The notes under the pieces: generated by a model
The model's input: the letters and a program-made list of their open reading frames with translations, nothing else
What the model was told of the DNA's origin: nothing
Databases searched by the model: none
Position numbers and translations under genes: made by a program
Part shown: piece by piece, positions 50,562 to 59,728 of the stretch
Position numbering within the stretch: position 1 is the stretch's first letter
Layout: every line of letters starts with the position of its first letter
Assembly: GCF_049686335.1 (NCBI RefSeq)
Contig: NZ_JBAVHX010000015.1
Coordinates: 124,001-188,000, forward strand
DNA from: Buttiauxella sp049686335
GTDB lineage: Bacteria > Pseudomonadota > Gammaproteobacteria > Enterobacterales > Enterobacteriaceae
Direction of reading: 5' to 3'
DNA: 64,000 nucleotides

Positions 50562-51710
50562 TTGATTAAGTCAGCGCTGTTGGTTCTGGAAGACGGAACC
50601 CAATTCCACGGTCGGGCCATTGGGGCATCGGGTCAGGCTGTTGGGGAAGTCGTTTTCAATACCTCAATGACCGGTTATCAAGAAATCCTCACTGATCCTT
50701 CCTACTCCCGCCAGATTGTCACTCTTACTTATCCTCATATCGGAAATGTCGGCACTAATGCTGCTGATGAAGAATCCTCCCAGGTACATGCGCAAGGCCT
50801 CGTCATCCGTGACCTACCACTGATTGCCAGCAACTACCGCAATACCGAAGACCTTTCTTCCTATCTCAAGCGCCATAACATTGTGGCCATCGCCGATATC
50901 GATACCCGTAAGCTGACACGTATTCTGCGTGAGAAAGGTGCACAGAACGGCTGCATTATTGCCGGTGATAACCTTGATGCCGCACTGGCACTGGAAAAAG
51001 CAAAAGCCTTCCCAGGCCTCAACGGTATGGATCTGGCGAAAGAAGTGACCACGCAAGAAGCTTACGCCTGGCAGCAGGGGAGCTGGACGCTTGAAGGCGA
51101 CTTACCTGAAGCGGCTAAAGAAGAAGATTTACCGTTCCATGTCGTCGCCTACGATTACGGCGTGAAACGCAACATTCTGCGTATGTTGGTTGACCGTGGC
51201 TGCCGCCTGACGGTGGTTCCGGCACAGACGCCAGCTGAAGAAGTGTTGAAGATGAATCCAGACGGCATCTTCTTATCTAACGGTCCTGGTGACCCGGCGC
51301 CATGTGATTACGCGATCGGTGCAATCAAATCCTTCCTTGAAACCGACGTACCGGTATTCGGTATCTGTCTGGGCCACCAGTTGCTGGCTCTGGCAAGCGG
51401 CGCGAAAACGGTGAAGATGAAGTTTGGTCACCACGGTGGTAATCATCCGGTTAAAGATTTGGATCGCGATTGCGTGATGATTACCGCGCAAAACCATGGT
51501 TTTGCGGTGGATGAAGCGACTCTGCCTGCGAACCTGCGTGTGACGCATAAATCACTGTTCGATGGCACCTTACAAGGTATTCATCGTACCGATAAAGCAG
51601 CATTCAGCTTCCAGGGGCATCCAGAAGCAAGCCCAGGCCCACACGATGCGGCGCCGCTGTTTGACCACTTTATCGAATTGATTAAGCACTACCGCAAGTC
51701 AGCTAAATAA
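50562..51710 (+). CDS. carA: Carbamoyl-phosphate synthase small subunit
   Basis: CarA is the 382-residue glutaminase subunit that feeds ammonia to CarB for arginine and pyrimidine synthesis. The class I amidotransferase triad is visible: Cys in VFGICLGHQLLAL (about 269) and His/Glu in FQGHPEASPGPHD (about 353-355). The start is TTG at 50562, preceded by GGAGGA, as in E. coli; a longer ATG frame upstream would run through the ARG-box region. carB follows after 15 bp. Confidence 0.97.
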   Translation: MIKSALLVLEDGTQFHGRAIGASGQAVGEVVFNTSMTGYQEILTDPSYSRQIVTLTYPHIGNVGTNAADEESSQVHAQGLVIRDLPLIASNYRNTEDLSSYLKRHNIVAIADIDTRKLTRILREKGAQNGCIIAGDNLDAALALEKAKAFPGLNGMDLAKEVTTQEAYAWQQGSWTLEGDLPEAAKEEDLPFHVVAYDYGVKRNILRMLVDRGCRLTVVPAQTPAEEVLKMNPDGIFLSNGPGDPAPCDYAIGAIKSFLETDVPVFGICLGHQLLALASGAKTVKMKFGHHGGNHPVKDLDRDCVMITAQNHGFAVDEATLPANLRVTHKSLFDGTLQGIHRTDKAAFSFQGHPEASPGPHDAAPLFDHFIELIKHYRKSAK

Positions 51711-51725
51711 TCAGGAGCTAAGAAA

Positions 51726-54700
51726 ATGCCAAAACGTACAGATATAAAAAGCATCCTGATCCTCGGCGCTGGCCCGATTGTTATCGGCCAGGCGTGTGAG
51801 TTCGACTACTCCGGTGCTCAGGCGTGTAAAGCGCTGCGTGAAGAGGGTTACCGTGTTGTGCTGGTGAACTCCAACCCGGCAACGATTATGACCGACCCGG
51901 AGATGGCCGATGCGACCTACATCGAGCCGATTCATTGGGAAGTGGTACGCAAAATCATTGAGAAAGAGCGCCCGGATGCGGTGCTGCCAACCATGGGCGG
52001 CCAGACCGCGCTGAACTGTGCGCTTGAGCTGGAACGTCAGGGTGTGCTGGCTGAGTTTGGCGTCACCATGATTGGTGCGACCGCAGACGCAATTGATAAA
52101 GCTGAAGACCGCCGCCGTTTCGACGTGGCGATGAAAAAAATCGGCCTCGATACTGCGCGCTCCGGCATCGCTCATAATATGGAAGAAGCGCTGGCGGTTG
52201 CCGCTGACGTCGGTTATCCGTGCATCATCCGTCCTTCATTCACCATGGGCGGCACCGGCGGCGGTATCGCTTACAACCGTGAAGAGTTCGAAGAAATCTG
52301 CGAGCGTGGTCTGGATCTTTCTCCGACCAAAGAGCTGCTGATTGACGAATCCCTGATCGGATGGAAAGAGTACGAGATGGAAGTGGTGCGTGATAAAAAC
52401 GACAACTGCATCATCGTCTGCTCTATCGAAAACCTTGACCCGATGGGTATCCACACCGGTGACTCCATCACCGTTGCACCAGCGCAAACGCTGACTGATA
52501 AAGAATACCAAATCATGCGTAACGCCTCGATGGCGGTACTGCGTGAAATCGGCGTAGAAACCGGCGGTTCCAACGTGCAGTTCTCGGTTAACCCGAAAAC
52601 AGGCCGTCTGATTGTTATCGAGATGAACCCGCGTGTGTCGCGCTCTTCCGCGCTGGCATCAAAAGCTACCGGCTTCCCGATTGCGAAAGTGGCAGCGAAA
52701 CTGGCAGTCGGTTACACCCTCGATGAACTGATGAACGACATCACCGGCGGCAAAACGCCTGCGTCGTTCGAGCCGTCCATCGACTACGTTGTGACAAAAA
52801 TTCCACGCTTTAACTTCGAAAAATTCGTAGGTGCCAACGACCGTCTGACCACGCAGATGAAATCTGTCGGCGAAGTGATGGCAATTGGCCGCACCCAACA
52901 GGAATCCTTGCAGAAAGCACTGCGTGGCCTGGAAGTGGGTGCGACCGGTTTCGACCCGAAAGTGAATCTGGATGATCCGGAAGCGCTGACTAAAATCCGC
53001 CGCGAGCTGAAAGACGCGGGCGCTGAGCGTATCTGGTACGTGGCTGACGCCTTCCGCGCGGGTCTGTCTGTGGATGGCGTATTCAACCTGACCAACATTG
53101 ACCGCTGGTTCCTGGTGCAGATTGAAGAGCTGGTTCGCCTGGAAGAGAAAGTGGAAGAAGTCGGTATCACCGGCCTGGACCATGACTTCCTGCGTATGCT
53201 CAAGCGTAAAGGCTTCGCTGATGCGCGTCTGGCTAAACTGGCAGGCGTTCGTGAATCCGAAATCCGCAAACTGCGTGAGCAATATAAGCTGCACCCGGTT
53301 TATAAACGTGTTGATACCTGTGCGGCGGAATTCTCTACCGATACCGCGTATATGTACTCCACGTATGAAGACGAGTGCGAAGCGAACCCGAATAATGACC
53401 GTGACAAAATCATGGTGCTGGGCGGCGGTCCGAACCGTATCGGCCAGGGTATCGAGTTTGACTACTGCTGCGTACACGCTTCACTGGCGCTGCGCGAAGA
53501 TGGTTATGAAACCATCATGGTTAACTGCAACCCAGAAACCGTTTCAACAGATTACGACACCTCTGACCGTCTGTACTTCGAGCCAGTGACCTTCGAAGAC
53601 GTGCTCGAAATCGTGCGCGTTGAGAAACCTAAAGGCGTCATCGTGCAGTATGGCGGCCAGACTCCGCTGAAACTGGCACGTGAACTGGAAGCGGCAGGCG
53701 TGCCAATCATCGGCACCAGCCCGGACGCTATCGACCGCGCTGAAGACCGTGAGCGTTTCCAGCACGCGGTTGACCGCCTGAAACTGAAACAGCCTGCCAA
53801 CGCCACGGTGACAACCATCGAAATGGCCGTTGAGAAAGCCGCTCATATCGGTTATCCGCTGGTGGTTCGTCCATCCTATGTACTGGGTGGCCGCGCGATG
53901 GAAATCGTTTATGACGAAATTGATTTACGTCGTTACTTCCAGACTGCGGTCAGTGTTTCGAACGATGCGCCAGTGCTGCTGGACCGCTTCCTCGACGATG
54001 CGGTAGAAGTGGATGTTGATGCAATCTGCGACGGCGAAACCGTGCTGATTGGCGGCATTATGGAGCACATTGAGCAGGCGGGCGTTCACTCCGGTGACTC
54101 TGCATGTTCTCTGCCAGCTTATACGCTGAGCCAGGAAATCCAGGACGTGATGCGCCAGCAGGTGCAGAAACTGGCTTTCGAGCTGCAAGTTCGCGGTTTG
54201 ATGAACGTACAGTTTGCGGTGAAAGATAACGAAGTCTACCTGATTGAAGTGAACCCACGTGCTGCACGTACCGTACCGTTTGTCTCCAAAGCAACCGGCA
54301 TGGCGCTGGCGAAAGTTGCCGCGCGTGTCATGGTCGGGCAAACACTGGCTCAGCAGGGCATGACTAAAGAAATCATCCCACCGTATTACTCGGTGAAAGA
54401 AGTGGTACTGCCGTTCAACAAATTCCCGGGTGTTGACCCGCTGTTAGGGCCAGAAATGCGCTCCACCGGTGAAGTCATGGGTGTGGGTCGTACCTTCGCT
54501 GAAGCATTCTCGAAAGCGATGCTCGGCAGCCAGTCTACGATGCGTAAACCAGGCCGCGCGCTGTTGTCTGTTCGCGAAGGTGACAAAAAGCGTGTGGTAG
54601 ACCTGGCGGCAAAACTGCTGAAACAGGGCTTTGAGCTGGACGCGACCCACGGCACGGCAGTTGTGCTGGGCGAAGCAGGGATCAACCCACGTCTGGTGAA

Positions 54701-54950
54701 CAAGGTGCATGAAGGCCGTCCGCACATTCAGGACCGTATCAAGAATGGCGAATACACTTACATCATCAACACCACCGCGGGTCGCCAGGCGATTGAGGAT
54801 TCCAAACTCATCCGTCGTAGCGCGCTGCAATATAAAGTGCATTACGACACCACGCTGAACGGCGGCTTTGCCACCGCGATGGCGCTGAATGCTGACGCGA
54901 CTGAAAAAGTCATTTCAGTTCAGGAAATGCACGCGCAAATTAAAGGCTAA
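51726..54950 (+). CDS. carB: Carbamoyl-phosphate synthase large subunit
   Basis: CarB is a 1074-residue enzyme with two homologous ATP-grasp halves: carboxyphosphate synthesis (about 1-403, with PSFTMGGTGGGIAYN) and carbamoyl-phosphate synthesis (about 554-936, with RPSYVLGGRAMEIVYD). A small oligomerisation domain lies between them, and a C-terminal allosteric domain for UMP and ornithine (about 937-1074) ends the protein. The length is one residue more than in E. coli. A terminator follows. Confidence 0.98.
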   Translation: MPKRTDIKSILILGAGPIVIGQACEFDYSGAQACKALREEGYRVVLVNSNPATIMTDPEMADATYIEPIHWEVVRKIIEKERPDAVLPTMGGQTALNCALELERQGVLAEFGVTMIGATADAIDKAEDRRRFDVAMKKIGLDTARSGIAHNMEEALAVAADVGYPCIIRPSFTMGGTGGGIAYNREEFEEICERGLDLSPTKELLIDESLIGWKEYEMEVVRDKNDNCIIVCSIENLDPMGIHTGDSITVAPAQTLTDKEYQIMRNASMAVLREIGVETGGSNVQFSVNPKTGRLIVIEMNPRVSRSSALASKATGFPIAKVAAKLAVGYTLDELMNDITGGKTPASFEPSIDYVVTKIPRFNFEKFVGANDRLTTQMKSVGEVMAIGRTQQESLQKALRGLEVGATGFDPKVNLDDPEALTKIRRELKDAGAERIWYVADAFRAGLSVDGVFNLTNIDRWFLVQIEELVRLEEKVEEVGITGLDHDFLRMLKRKGFADARLAKLAGVRESEIRKLREQYKLHPVYKRVDTCAAEFSTDTAYMYSTYEDECEANPNNDRDKIMVLGGGPNRIGQGIEFDYCCVHASLALREDGYETIMVNCNPETVSTDYDTSDRLYFEPVTFEDVLEIVRVEKPKGVIVQYGGQTPLKLARELEAAGVPIIGTSPDAIDRAEDRERFQHAVDRLKLKQPANATVTTIEMAVEKAAHIGYPLVVRPSYVLGGRAMEIVYDEIDLRRYFQTAVSVSNDAPVLLDRFLDDAVEVDVDAICDGETVLIGGIMEHIEQAGVHSGDSACSLPAYTLSQEIQDVMRQQVQKLAFELQVRGLMNVQFAVKDNEVYLIEVNPRAARTVPFVSKATGMALAKVAARVMVGQTLAQQGMTKEIIPPYYSVKEVVLPFNKFPGVDPLLGPEMRSTGEVMGVGRTFAEAFSKAMLGSQSTMRKPGRALLSVREGDKKRVVDLAAKLLKQGFELDATHGTAVVLGEAGINPRLVNKVHEGRPHIQDRIKNGEYTYIINTTAGRQAIEDSKLIRRSALQYKVHYDTTLNGGFATAMALNADATEKVISVQEMHAQIKG

Positions 54951-54972
54951 TCCCTTAATCTGACGTAAATAT

Positions 54973-55003
54973 AAACGGCTCCTCATTGCAGGGGCCGTTT
55001 TTC
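54973..55003 (+). terminator. carAB terminator
   Basis: AAACGGC (54973-54979) pairs with GCCGTTT (54994-55000), extended by a wobble and two CG pairs, then TTTTT across the 3' arm. Confidence 0.85.
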
Positions 55004-55091
55004 GTTTAGGACTGTTCTGGTTCTGAAAGCGAAGCGTAAATCGCTGGCTATAATTACCTTGCTAACGAATTTTGAACGCAGGGAGAAAATA

Positions 55092-55325
55092 ATGCTTAAT
55101 AAATCAATCATCACTCCAATTCTGGCCGCCGTTGCGCTGATGTCTGTTGCGGGTTGTACTTCAAATCAGTCAGTGGAAACCACTGATGGCAAAACCATTG
55201 TGACTGATGGCAAGCCACAAGTTGATGACGATACCGGAATGGTGTCATACAAAAATGCTCAAACCGGCCAGACTGAACAGATCAACCGCGACCAGGTTAA
55301 ATCTATGAGTGAACTAAAAAATTAA
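55092..55325 (+). CDS. YgdI/YgdR-family small lipoprotein
   Basis: The 77-residue product has a lipoprotein signal (hydrophobic stretch IITPILAAVALM, lipobox SVAGC with lipidated Cys22) and one DUF903 domain (TDGKTIVTDGKPQVDDDTG, then NRDQVKSMSEL). It is a predicted outer- or inner-membrane lipoprotein of unknown function. Start 55092 is chosen for GGGAG upstream and the signal peptide; a longer frame would put charged residues before the signal. It is a single-gene unit with its own terminator. Confidence 0.88.
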   Translation: MLNKSIITPILAAVALMSVAGCTSNQSVETTDGKTIVTDGKPQVDDDTGMVSYKNAQTGQTEQINRDQVKSMSELKN

Positions 55326-55342
55326 TCCTGACCGGTTAATGC

Positions 55343-55379
55343 AAAAAAAGCCCCATCTGCTTATGCGTGGGGCTTTTTT
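55343..55379. terminator. Bidirectional terminator after the small lipoprotein gene
   Basis: AGCCCCA (55349-55355) and TGGGGCT (55368-55374), with A-run before and T-run after, lie between convergent genes. Confidence 0.88.
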
Positions 55380-55398
55380 GTTGCCAGTCCTGACTGGC

Positions 55399-55869
55399 TT
55401 ACACCAGTAAAGCGCTGTCGATTTTCACAATGATTTTGCGCAGGGCTGCGGGTTGGCTTAGCGTGCACATTGGGCGGTGTAGTTCGTAGGGAAAGATAAT
55501 CGCCAGCTCTTCCGGATGCAGATGAATCAGCGTTTCGCTGCTGATGTGCTGGCAAAAACCAACATCCTGTTTGTCATTAAATGGCCCGGTCATTTCCAGC
55601 GCCAGCCCTTTCGCCCCCGCACCGATCACCTCTTCGCCAGCAAGCACAATATGAATATCAATGTACTGGCGATGAAACTCAGGTTTCTGCTGTTCAAGTA
55701 GCCGCGTTTCCCCTTCGACGACCGAGAAAAAGACTCTCTCGCCCTGGATCGGATATTTCCCGGTTGGCAGGCTATGCGGTTTTTTATCCAGGATCGCCTG
55801 CAACGTGTGGCGAATCAGGGCAGGGTAAAGTGGGTTTTTAGCCCCGTCCAATAACGTATCAATAATCAT
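55399..55869 (-). CDS. YhcH/YjgK/YiaL-family cupin protein
   Basis: The 156-residue protein belongs to the DUF386 (YhcH/YjgK/YiaL) family, a cupin fold with a metal site. Visible ligand candidates are H66 and H73 (EFHRQYIDIHIVLAGEE) and H131 (PYELHRPMC). Family members accompany sialic acid, gulonate and other sugar acid operons and may act as anomerases or isomerases. Here it is the last gene of the idnO-idnK operon, 9 bp after idnK, so a role in keto-gluconate use is inferred. Confidence 0.88.
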   Translation of the reverse strand: MIIDTLLDGAKNPLYPALIRHTLQAILDKKPHSLPTGKYPIQGERVFFSVVEGETRLLEQQKPEFHRQYIDIHIVLAGEEVIGAGAKGLALEMTGPFNDKQDVGFCQHISSETLIHLHPEELAIIFPYELHRPMCTLSQPAALRKIIVKIDSALLV

Positions 55870-55878
55870 TTTTGATCC

Positions 55879-56403
55879 TTAATTATTAGCCGGATGGGTG
55901 CTGGCAAGTAACGCAAGGCTACGAGAAACAATCAAATCCACCGTCGGGATAATATCGACGGGGATAATATCGGGTTCGTCGTGTCCCGGTGTTTCCAGCG
56001 CCGCAAACTGGCTTTGTAGCAGCGCTTCAGGCATAAAGTGACCTTTGCGCTGGCGCATTCTGTTGAGGACAACTTCATAATCGCCTTTCAGCCAGACAAA
56101 ACGCACGTTGCTGTTACCGGCTCGCAGCCGATCGCGGTAGTGCTTTTTCAATGCGGAACAGACCAGCACGCCGGATTCATTTTTTTGTTCGATGCTAAAA
56201 ATGACATCCGAAATACGCTCCAGCCACGGAAGCCGGTCGTCATCGGTCAGCGCCTGGCCCGATGCCATTTTGCTGATGTTTTGTCGTGGATGCAGATCGT
56301 CGCCATCAATAAACTTTGCCTGCATCGCCCGGGCCAGTGCCTCGCCAACGGTGGATTTACCCGTGCCCGACACGCCCATTAAAATTACGCATTGCCCCGA
56401 CAT
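55879..56403 (-). CDS. idnK: Gluconokinase, IdnK-like
   Basis: This 174-residue kinase phosphorylates D-gluconate to 6-phosphogluconate. Walker A is GVSGTGKST at about 10-18, and GDDLHPRQNISKMASGQALTDDDRLPWLERI is the gluconokinase signature. The sequence is closer to E. coli IdnK than to GntK (ILMGVSG, FIDGDDLHP). I chose ATG at 56403, preceded by AAGGGGA; a GTG seven codons upstream overlaps the idnO stop and is possible. Confidence 0.9.
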   Translation of the reverse strand: MSGQCVILMGVSGTGKSTVGEALARAMQAKFIDGDDLHPRQNISKMASGQALTDDDRLPWLERISDVIFSIEQKNESGVLVCSALKKHYRDRLRAGNSNVRFVWLKGDYEVVLNRMRQRKGHFMPEALLQSQFAALETPGHDEPDIIPVDIIPTVDLIVSRSLALLASTHPANN

Positions 56404-56420
56404 GACTGATTTCCCCTTAT

Positions 56421-57185
56421 TCACACCGCGACCAACATCCCGCCATCGACAAACAGCAGGTGCCCGTTGACAAAGTTGGATGCTTTTGAAGAGAGGAATA
56501 CTGCCGCACCCACTAATTCTTGCGGATCACCCCAACGTGCTGCTGGTGTGCGTTTACATAACCAATCGGTGAATGCTTTGTCATCGACCAGCGTCTGCGT
56601 CATGGCAGTTTGGAAATAGCCCGGGGCGATACCGTTGACCTGAATGTTGTAGCGCGCAAGCTCAACGCACATGCCGCGTGTCAGCATTTTTACTGCACCT
56701 TTGGCGGCAGCATACGGCGTAATGGTGTCGCGACCCAGTTCGCTTTGCATGGAGCAAATGTTGACGATTTTACCCTCGTTGCGCGTCATCATTCTTTTGG
56801 CGACCGCCTGCGAAACTAAAAACACGGCAGTCTGGTTAACCGCGATAACATCATTCCATTCGTCCACCGGGAATTCAGTAAAGGGATGGCGACGTTGAAT
56901 GCCGGCATTATTGAATAACACGTCTATCGGGCCGATATCATTTTCAATCTGGGCAATTGCCTGTTCAACAGAATGAGGGTCGGTAACATTAAATACAGCA
57001 GTATGAGAAATAACTCCCTCATCGCGTAATTTCATTGCCGCCTGTTCGGCTCGTTCAGATGAAATATCATTGATAATGATCTCTGCGCCATATTGGGCAA
57101 GACCCTGAGCCATAATATAACCGATGCCCTGTCCTGAGCCGGTAATTAAAATACGCTTGCCTTTTAAGCTAAAGAGATCGTTCAT
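56421..57185 (-). CDS. idnO: Gluconate 5-dehydrogenase / 5-ketogluconate reductase
   Basis: IdnO is a 254-residue short-chain dehydrogenase reducing 5-keto-D-gluconate to gluconate. Cofactor motif ILITGSGQGIG lies at 12-22, NNAG at about 92-95, and the catalytic Ser145, Tyr158 and Lys162 in ICSMQSELGRDTITPYAAAKGAVK. Most of the C-terminal half is identical to E. coli IdnO. It is the first gene of the minus-strand operon and divergent from the GntR/IdnR-like regulator. Confidence 0.95.
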   Translation of the reverse strand: MNDLFSLKGKRILITGSGQGIGYIMAQGLAQYGAEIIINDISSERAEQAAMKLRDEGVISHTAVFNVTDPHSVEQAIAQIENDIGPIDVLFNNAGIQRRHPFTEFPVDEWNDVIAVNQTAVFLVSQAVAKRMMTRNEGKIVNICSMQSELGRDTITPYAAAKGAVKMLTRGMCVELARYNIQVNGIAPGYFQTAMTQTLVDDKAFTDWLCKRTPAARWGDPQELVGAAVFLSSKASNFVNGHLLFVDGGMLVAV

Positions 57186-57501
57186 GGTTATTTCCTGTAT
57201 GACTGCTTGTCACCAGAATGGTGAAAGATAATTTTCACTGCGTCGTTAATTTGCTTAACAGGGCAAATCATTGTGCAAGTGTTGGTGCTTTCTATCACAC
57301 GTTTTTTATCAGCTTAAAACTGTGATGAAGATCACCCCAAATCATGTTACGAAAAGAGGTTACTTTAAGCGTGATACAGGGCATGAATTAGCCGCGTTAA
57401 TGGCTGAAATCCTGGTTCTTGCGCGATGGCCTAAGTTTCTCTTTTTTACTCTCAGCAGGCATAATGACTGGATGGAATGGCTGTTATGACAGGCATCAAC
57501 A
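57186..57501. other. Divergent control region of the keto-gluconate module
   Basis: This 316-bp gap separates idnO from the regulator. It contains a CRP site (57321-57336) and an isolated half ATGTTAC (57344-57350) of the GntR/IdnR operator ATGTTAC-N2-GTAACAT. No complete operator of that type is seen. No gene is supported here. Confidence 0.6.
57321..57336. promoter_or_regulatory. CRP binding site in the keto-gluconate module
   Basis: TGTGATGAAGATCACC matches 9 of 10 fixed positions of TGTGA-N6-TCACA. It lies between the divergent units, which suggests catabolite control. Confidence 0.75.
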
Positions 57502-58494
57502 ATGAAAGTACAACGCATCACGTTACATGATATCGCCGCACTGGCGGGTGTAACGAAAATGACAGTCAGCCGATATTTACGGACGCCGGAAAAGGTGAAG
57601 CCTGAAACCGCCGGGCGTATCGCCAGCGTAATTGCTGAAGTGGGTTATGAACCGGATCCGGATAACCCTGTAGTGAGCGGTAATATCGCGCCACGTATTG
57701 GTGTTCTCGTTCCCTCCTTTAATAATCAAATCTTTGCTGATGTGCTGGCCGGTATTGAGTCAGTGACTACTGCCCAGGGCTACCAGACACTGGTCGTAAA
57801 TTACGATTACGATAGCCTGCGGGAAGAAGAGCAAATCGCCACCGTGCTGGCTTTTAACGTCAAAGGCCTGCTGCTTACGGAATCTGTCCATACCCTTCGA
57901 GCCGAGAAATATCTCAAAGCCGCCAAAATTCCCATTGCCGAAGTTATGGGGTTAACTGAAAACCCGGAACGCATTAACGTCGGTTTTGATAACTTCCGTG
58001 CGGGTTTCGACATGACCAATATGCTGCTGGCCAGCGGCAAAAAGCACATCGTCTATTTCGGTTCGATGTCCGATATTCGTGATGAGCAGCGCTATGCGGG
58101 TTACTGCAAAGCCATGGAAGCGGCGGATCTTTCTGTCGGGCGGATTTCGCCAAACAAAGTGTCTTCTGTCTCAATTGGTAACGGCATGATGACGCTGGCG
58201 CGCCAGATGTATAAAGAGATGGATGGAATTTTGTGTACCAATGATGATCTTGCGGTCGGGGTGTTACAGGAGTGCCTCGCATCGGGTATCAAAGTCCCGC
58301 AGGAAATGGCCATCGCCGGTTTTCATGGGCTTGAGATTGGGCAGATTATTACCCCAAGATTGGCCAGTGTGCTGACACCCCGCTTCGAAATGGGGAAAGT
58401 GGCGACCGAGATTTTGATAAAGAAAATCAAAGGAATACCCACAATAGAAAAAGTGGATTTGCATTACCGACTGTCGATGGGAGAAACCATCTGA
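57502..58494 (+). CDS. GntR/IdnR-like LacI-family regulator
   Basis: The 330-residue product has the helix-turn-helix LHDIAALAGVTKMTVSRYLRTPEKVK and a core domain with GVLVPSFNNQIFADVLAGIESVT, ILCTNDDLAVGVLQECL and MAIAGFHGLEIGQIITPRLASVLTPRF. These blocks closely resemble E. coli IdnR and GntR, which sense gluconate or idonate derivatives. It is placed between the two arms of the keto-gluconate module and probably controls both. Its exact ligand (gluconate, 2-ketogluconate or a phosphate) is unknown. Confidence 0.9.
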   Translation: MKVQRITLHDIAALAGVTKMTVSRYLRTPEKVKPETAGRIASVIAEVGYEPDPDNPVVSGNIAPRIGVLVPSFNNQIFADVLAGIESVTTAQGYQTLVVNYDYDSLREEEQIATVLAFNVKGLLLTESVHTLRAEKYLKAAKIPIAEVMGLTENPERINVGFDNFRAGFDMTNMLLASGKKHIVYFGSMSDIRDEQRYAGYCKAMEAADLSVGRISPNKVSSVSIGNGMMTLARQMYKEMDGILCTNDDLAVGVLQECLASGIKVPQEMAIAGFHGLEIGQIITPRLASVLTPRFEMGKVATEILIKKIKGIPTIEKVDLHYRLSMGETI

Positions 58495-58702
58495 CGTTTA
58501 ACCCTGCGAAATGATTGTTACCTCGATGTTGCTGACAGGTCGATTGTTTCGCATTCCCACCTAGAGAAGTGCCTAAGCGATCACGGAGTCTGTAACAGCT
58601 ATTGTTAACACGATTCAGCGTGACCTGGATCGCAATAAACCCCGCCAAAAAGCCGTTTGATATGAATCACTGACGTACTGAAACTTTCAAACGGGTAAAA
58701 CT

Positions 58703-59653
58703 ATGAATACTGCAAATCCTCGTGCTGTGCTGTTAATCGCTCCGGTTGTTGATGGCCTGCTTGATAGACTTTCTTCGGCTTACACCGTTTATCGCCTGTA
58801 TGAACAAGCGGACCCGGCGGCGTTCTTGCGCGAGATCGGGGCAAATATTCAGGCGGTGGTCACCCGCGGCGATATTGGTGTGAAAAACACCGTACTGGAA
58901 CAACTGCCCGACGCCGGGCTGGTGGCAATTTTTGGCGTCGGTACTGATGGGGTGGATCTGGAATATACCCGCTCCCGCAAGATTGCGGTCACCATTACGT
59001 CCGGGGTGTTAACCAATGATGTGGCTGACCTGGCGATGGGCTTATTGCTGGCTGGCGCTCGTCAGTTATGCCATGGAGACAAGTTCGTACGCGAAGGCCG
59101 CTGGCTGACATCAGCGCCATCCCTGGCGACTCAAGTGAGTGGTAAACGCATCGGCATTCTCGGGATGGGGAACATTGGCCAGGCTATCGCTCGTCGCGCC
59201 AGCGGCTTCGATATGCAGGTGCTTTACACCGACCACAAACGCCTTGATAACCTGGATTACCAGTGGTGTGCCGATCTCCACACATTAGCGCATGAAAGCG
59301 ATTTTCTGGTCATTGCAGCATCTGGTGGTGCCGCCAACCGTGGCATGATTGACGCGACGGTACTCAATGTTATGCCAAAACATGCCTGGTTAATTAACGT
59401 TGCGCGTGGTTCGCTGGTTGATGAAAAGGCATTGATTCGCGCGTTACAAAACCATGTTATTGCCGGGGCGGGTTTAGACGTTTATGAAGACGAACCCCAT
59501 GTTCCCGCCGAATTAATCGCGCTCGATAATGTTATTTTGCAACCGCACGTCGCCAGCGCAACGCATGAAACCCGCCAGAAAATGAGCGACGTGGTTTTCA
59601 ATAATGTTGCTGCTTATTTTGATGGCGTTACTTTACCTAATGCGATTGATTAA
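58703..59653 (+). CDS. D-2-hydroxyacid dehydrogenase, probable 2-ketoaldonate reductase
   Basis: This 316-residue NAD(P)-dependent dehydrogenase has the cofactor motif ILGMGNIGQAIARR (about 152-165) and the catalytic triad R235 (NVARGSLVD), E264 (DVYEDEPHVP) and H282 (LQPHVASAT). The general family includes GhrB/TkrA and hydroxypyruvate reductases. The neighbours (idnO, idnK, a GntR-like regulator and an ACS transporter) suggest that it reduces 2-ketogluconate to gluconate; this is inference. It lies 75 bp before the transporter. Confidence 0.85.
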   Translation: MNTANPRAVLLIAPVVDGLLDRLSSAYTVYRLYEQADPAAFLREIGANIQAVVTRGDIGVKNTVLEQLPDAGLVAIFGVGTDGVDLEYTRSRKIAVTITSGVLTNDVADLAMGLLLAGARQLCHGDKFVREGRWLTSAPSLATQVSGKRIGILGMGNIGQAIARRASGFDMQVLYTDHKRLDNLDYQWCADLHTLAHESDFLVIAASGGAANRGMIDATVLNVMPKHAWLINVARGSLVDEKALIRALQNHVIAGAGLDVYEDEPHVPAELIALDNVILQPHVASATHETRQKMSDVVFNNVAAYFDGVTLPNAID

Positions 59654-59728
59654 ATTATCTCTTGTTTGTAAATAAAAATAATAACCTCTGTGCCTAAAAT
59701 AAATCCTCTGTCTGAGTGAGAACCGTAT

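Noticed and set aside
52659..53477. 272-codon open frame antisense to carB
   Set aside because: It is a shadow of a highly conserved gene, with unnatural composition.
58591..58608. GTAACAGCTATTGTTAAC as a GntR/IdnR operator
   Set aside because: The half-sites point outward compared with the known operator and the arms are imperfect; kept only as half-site remark.
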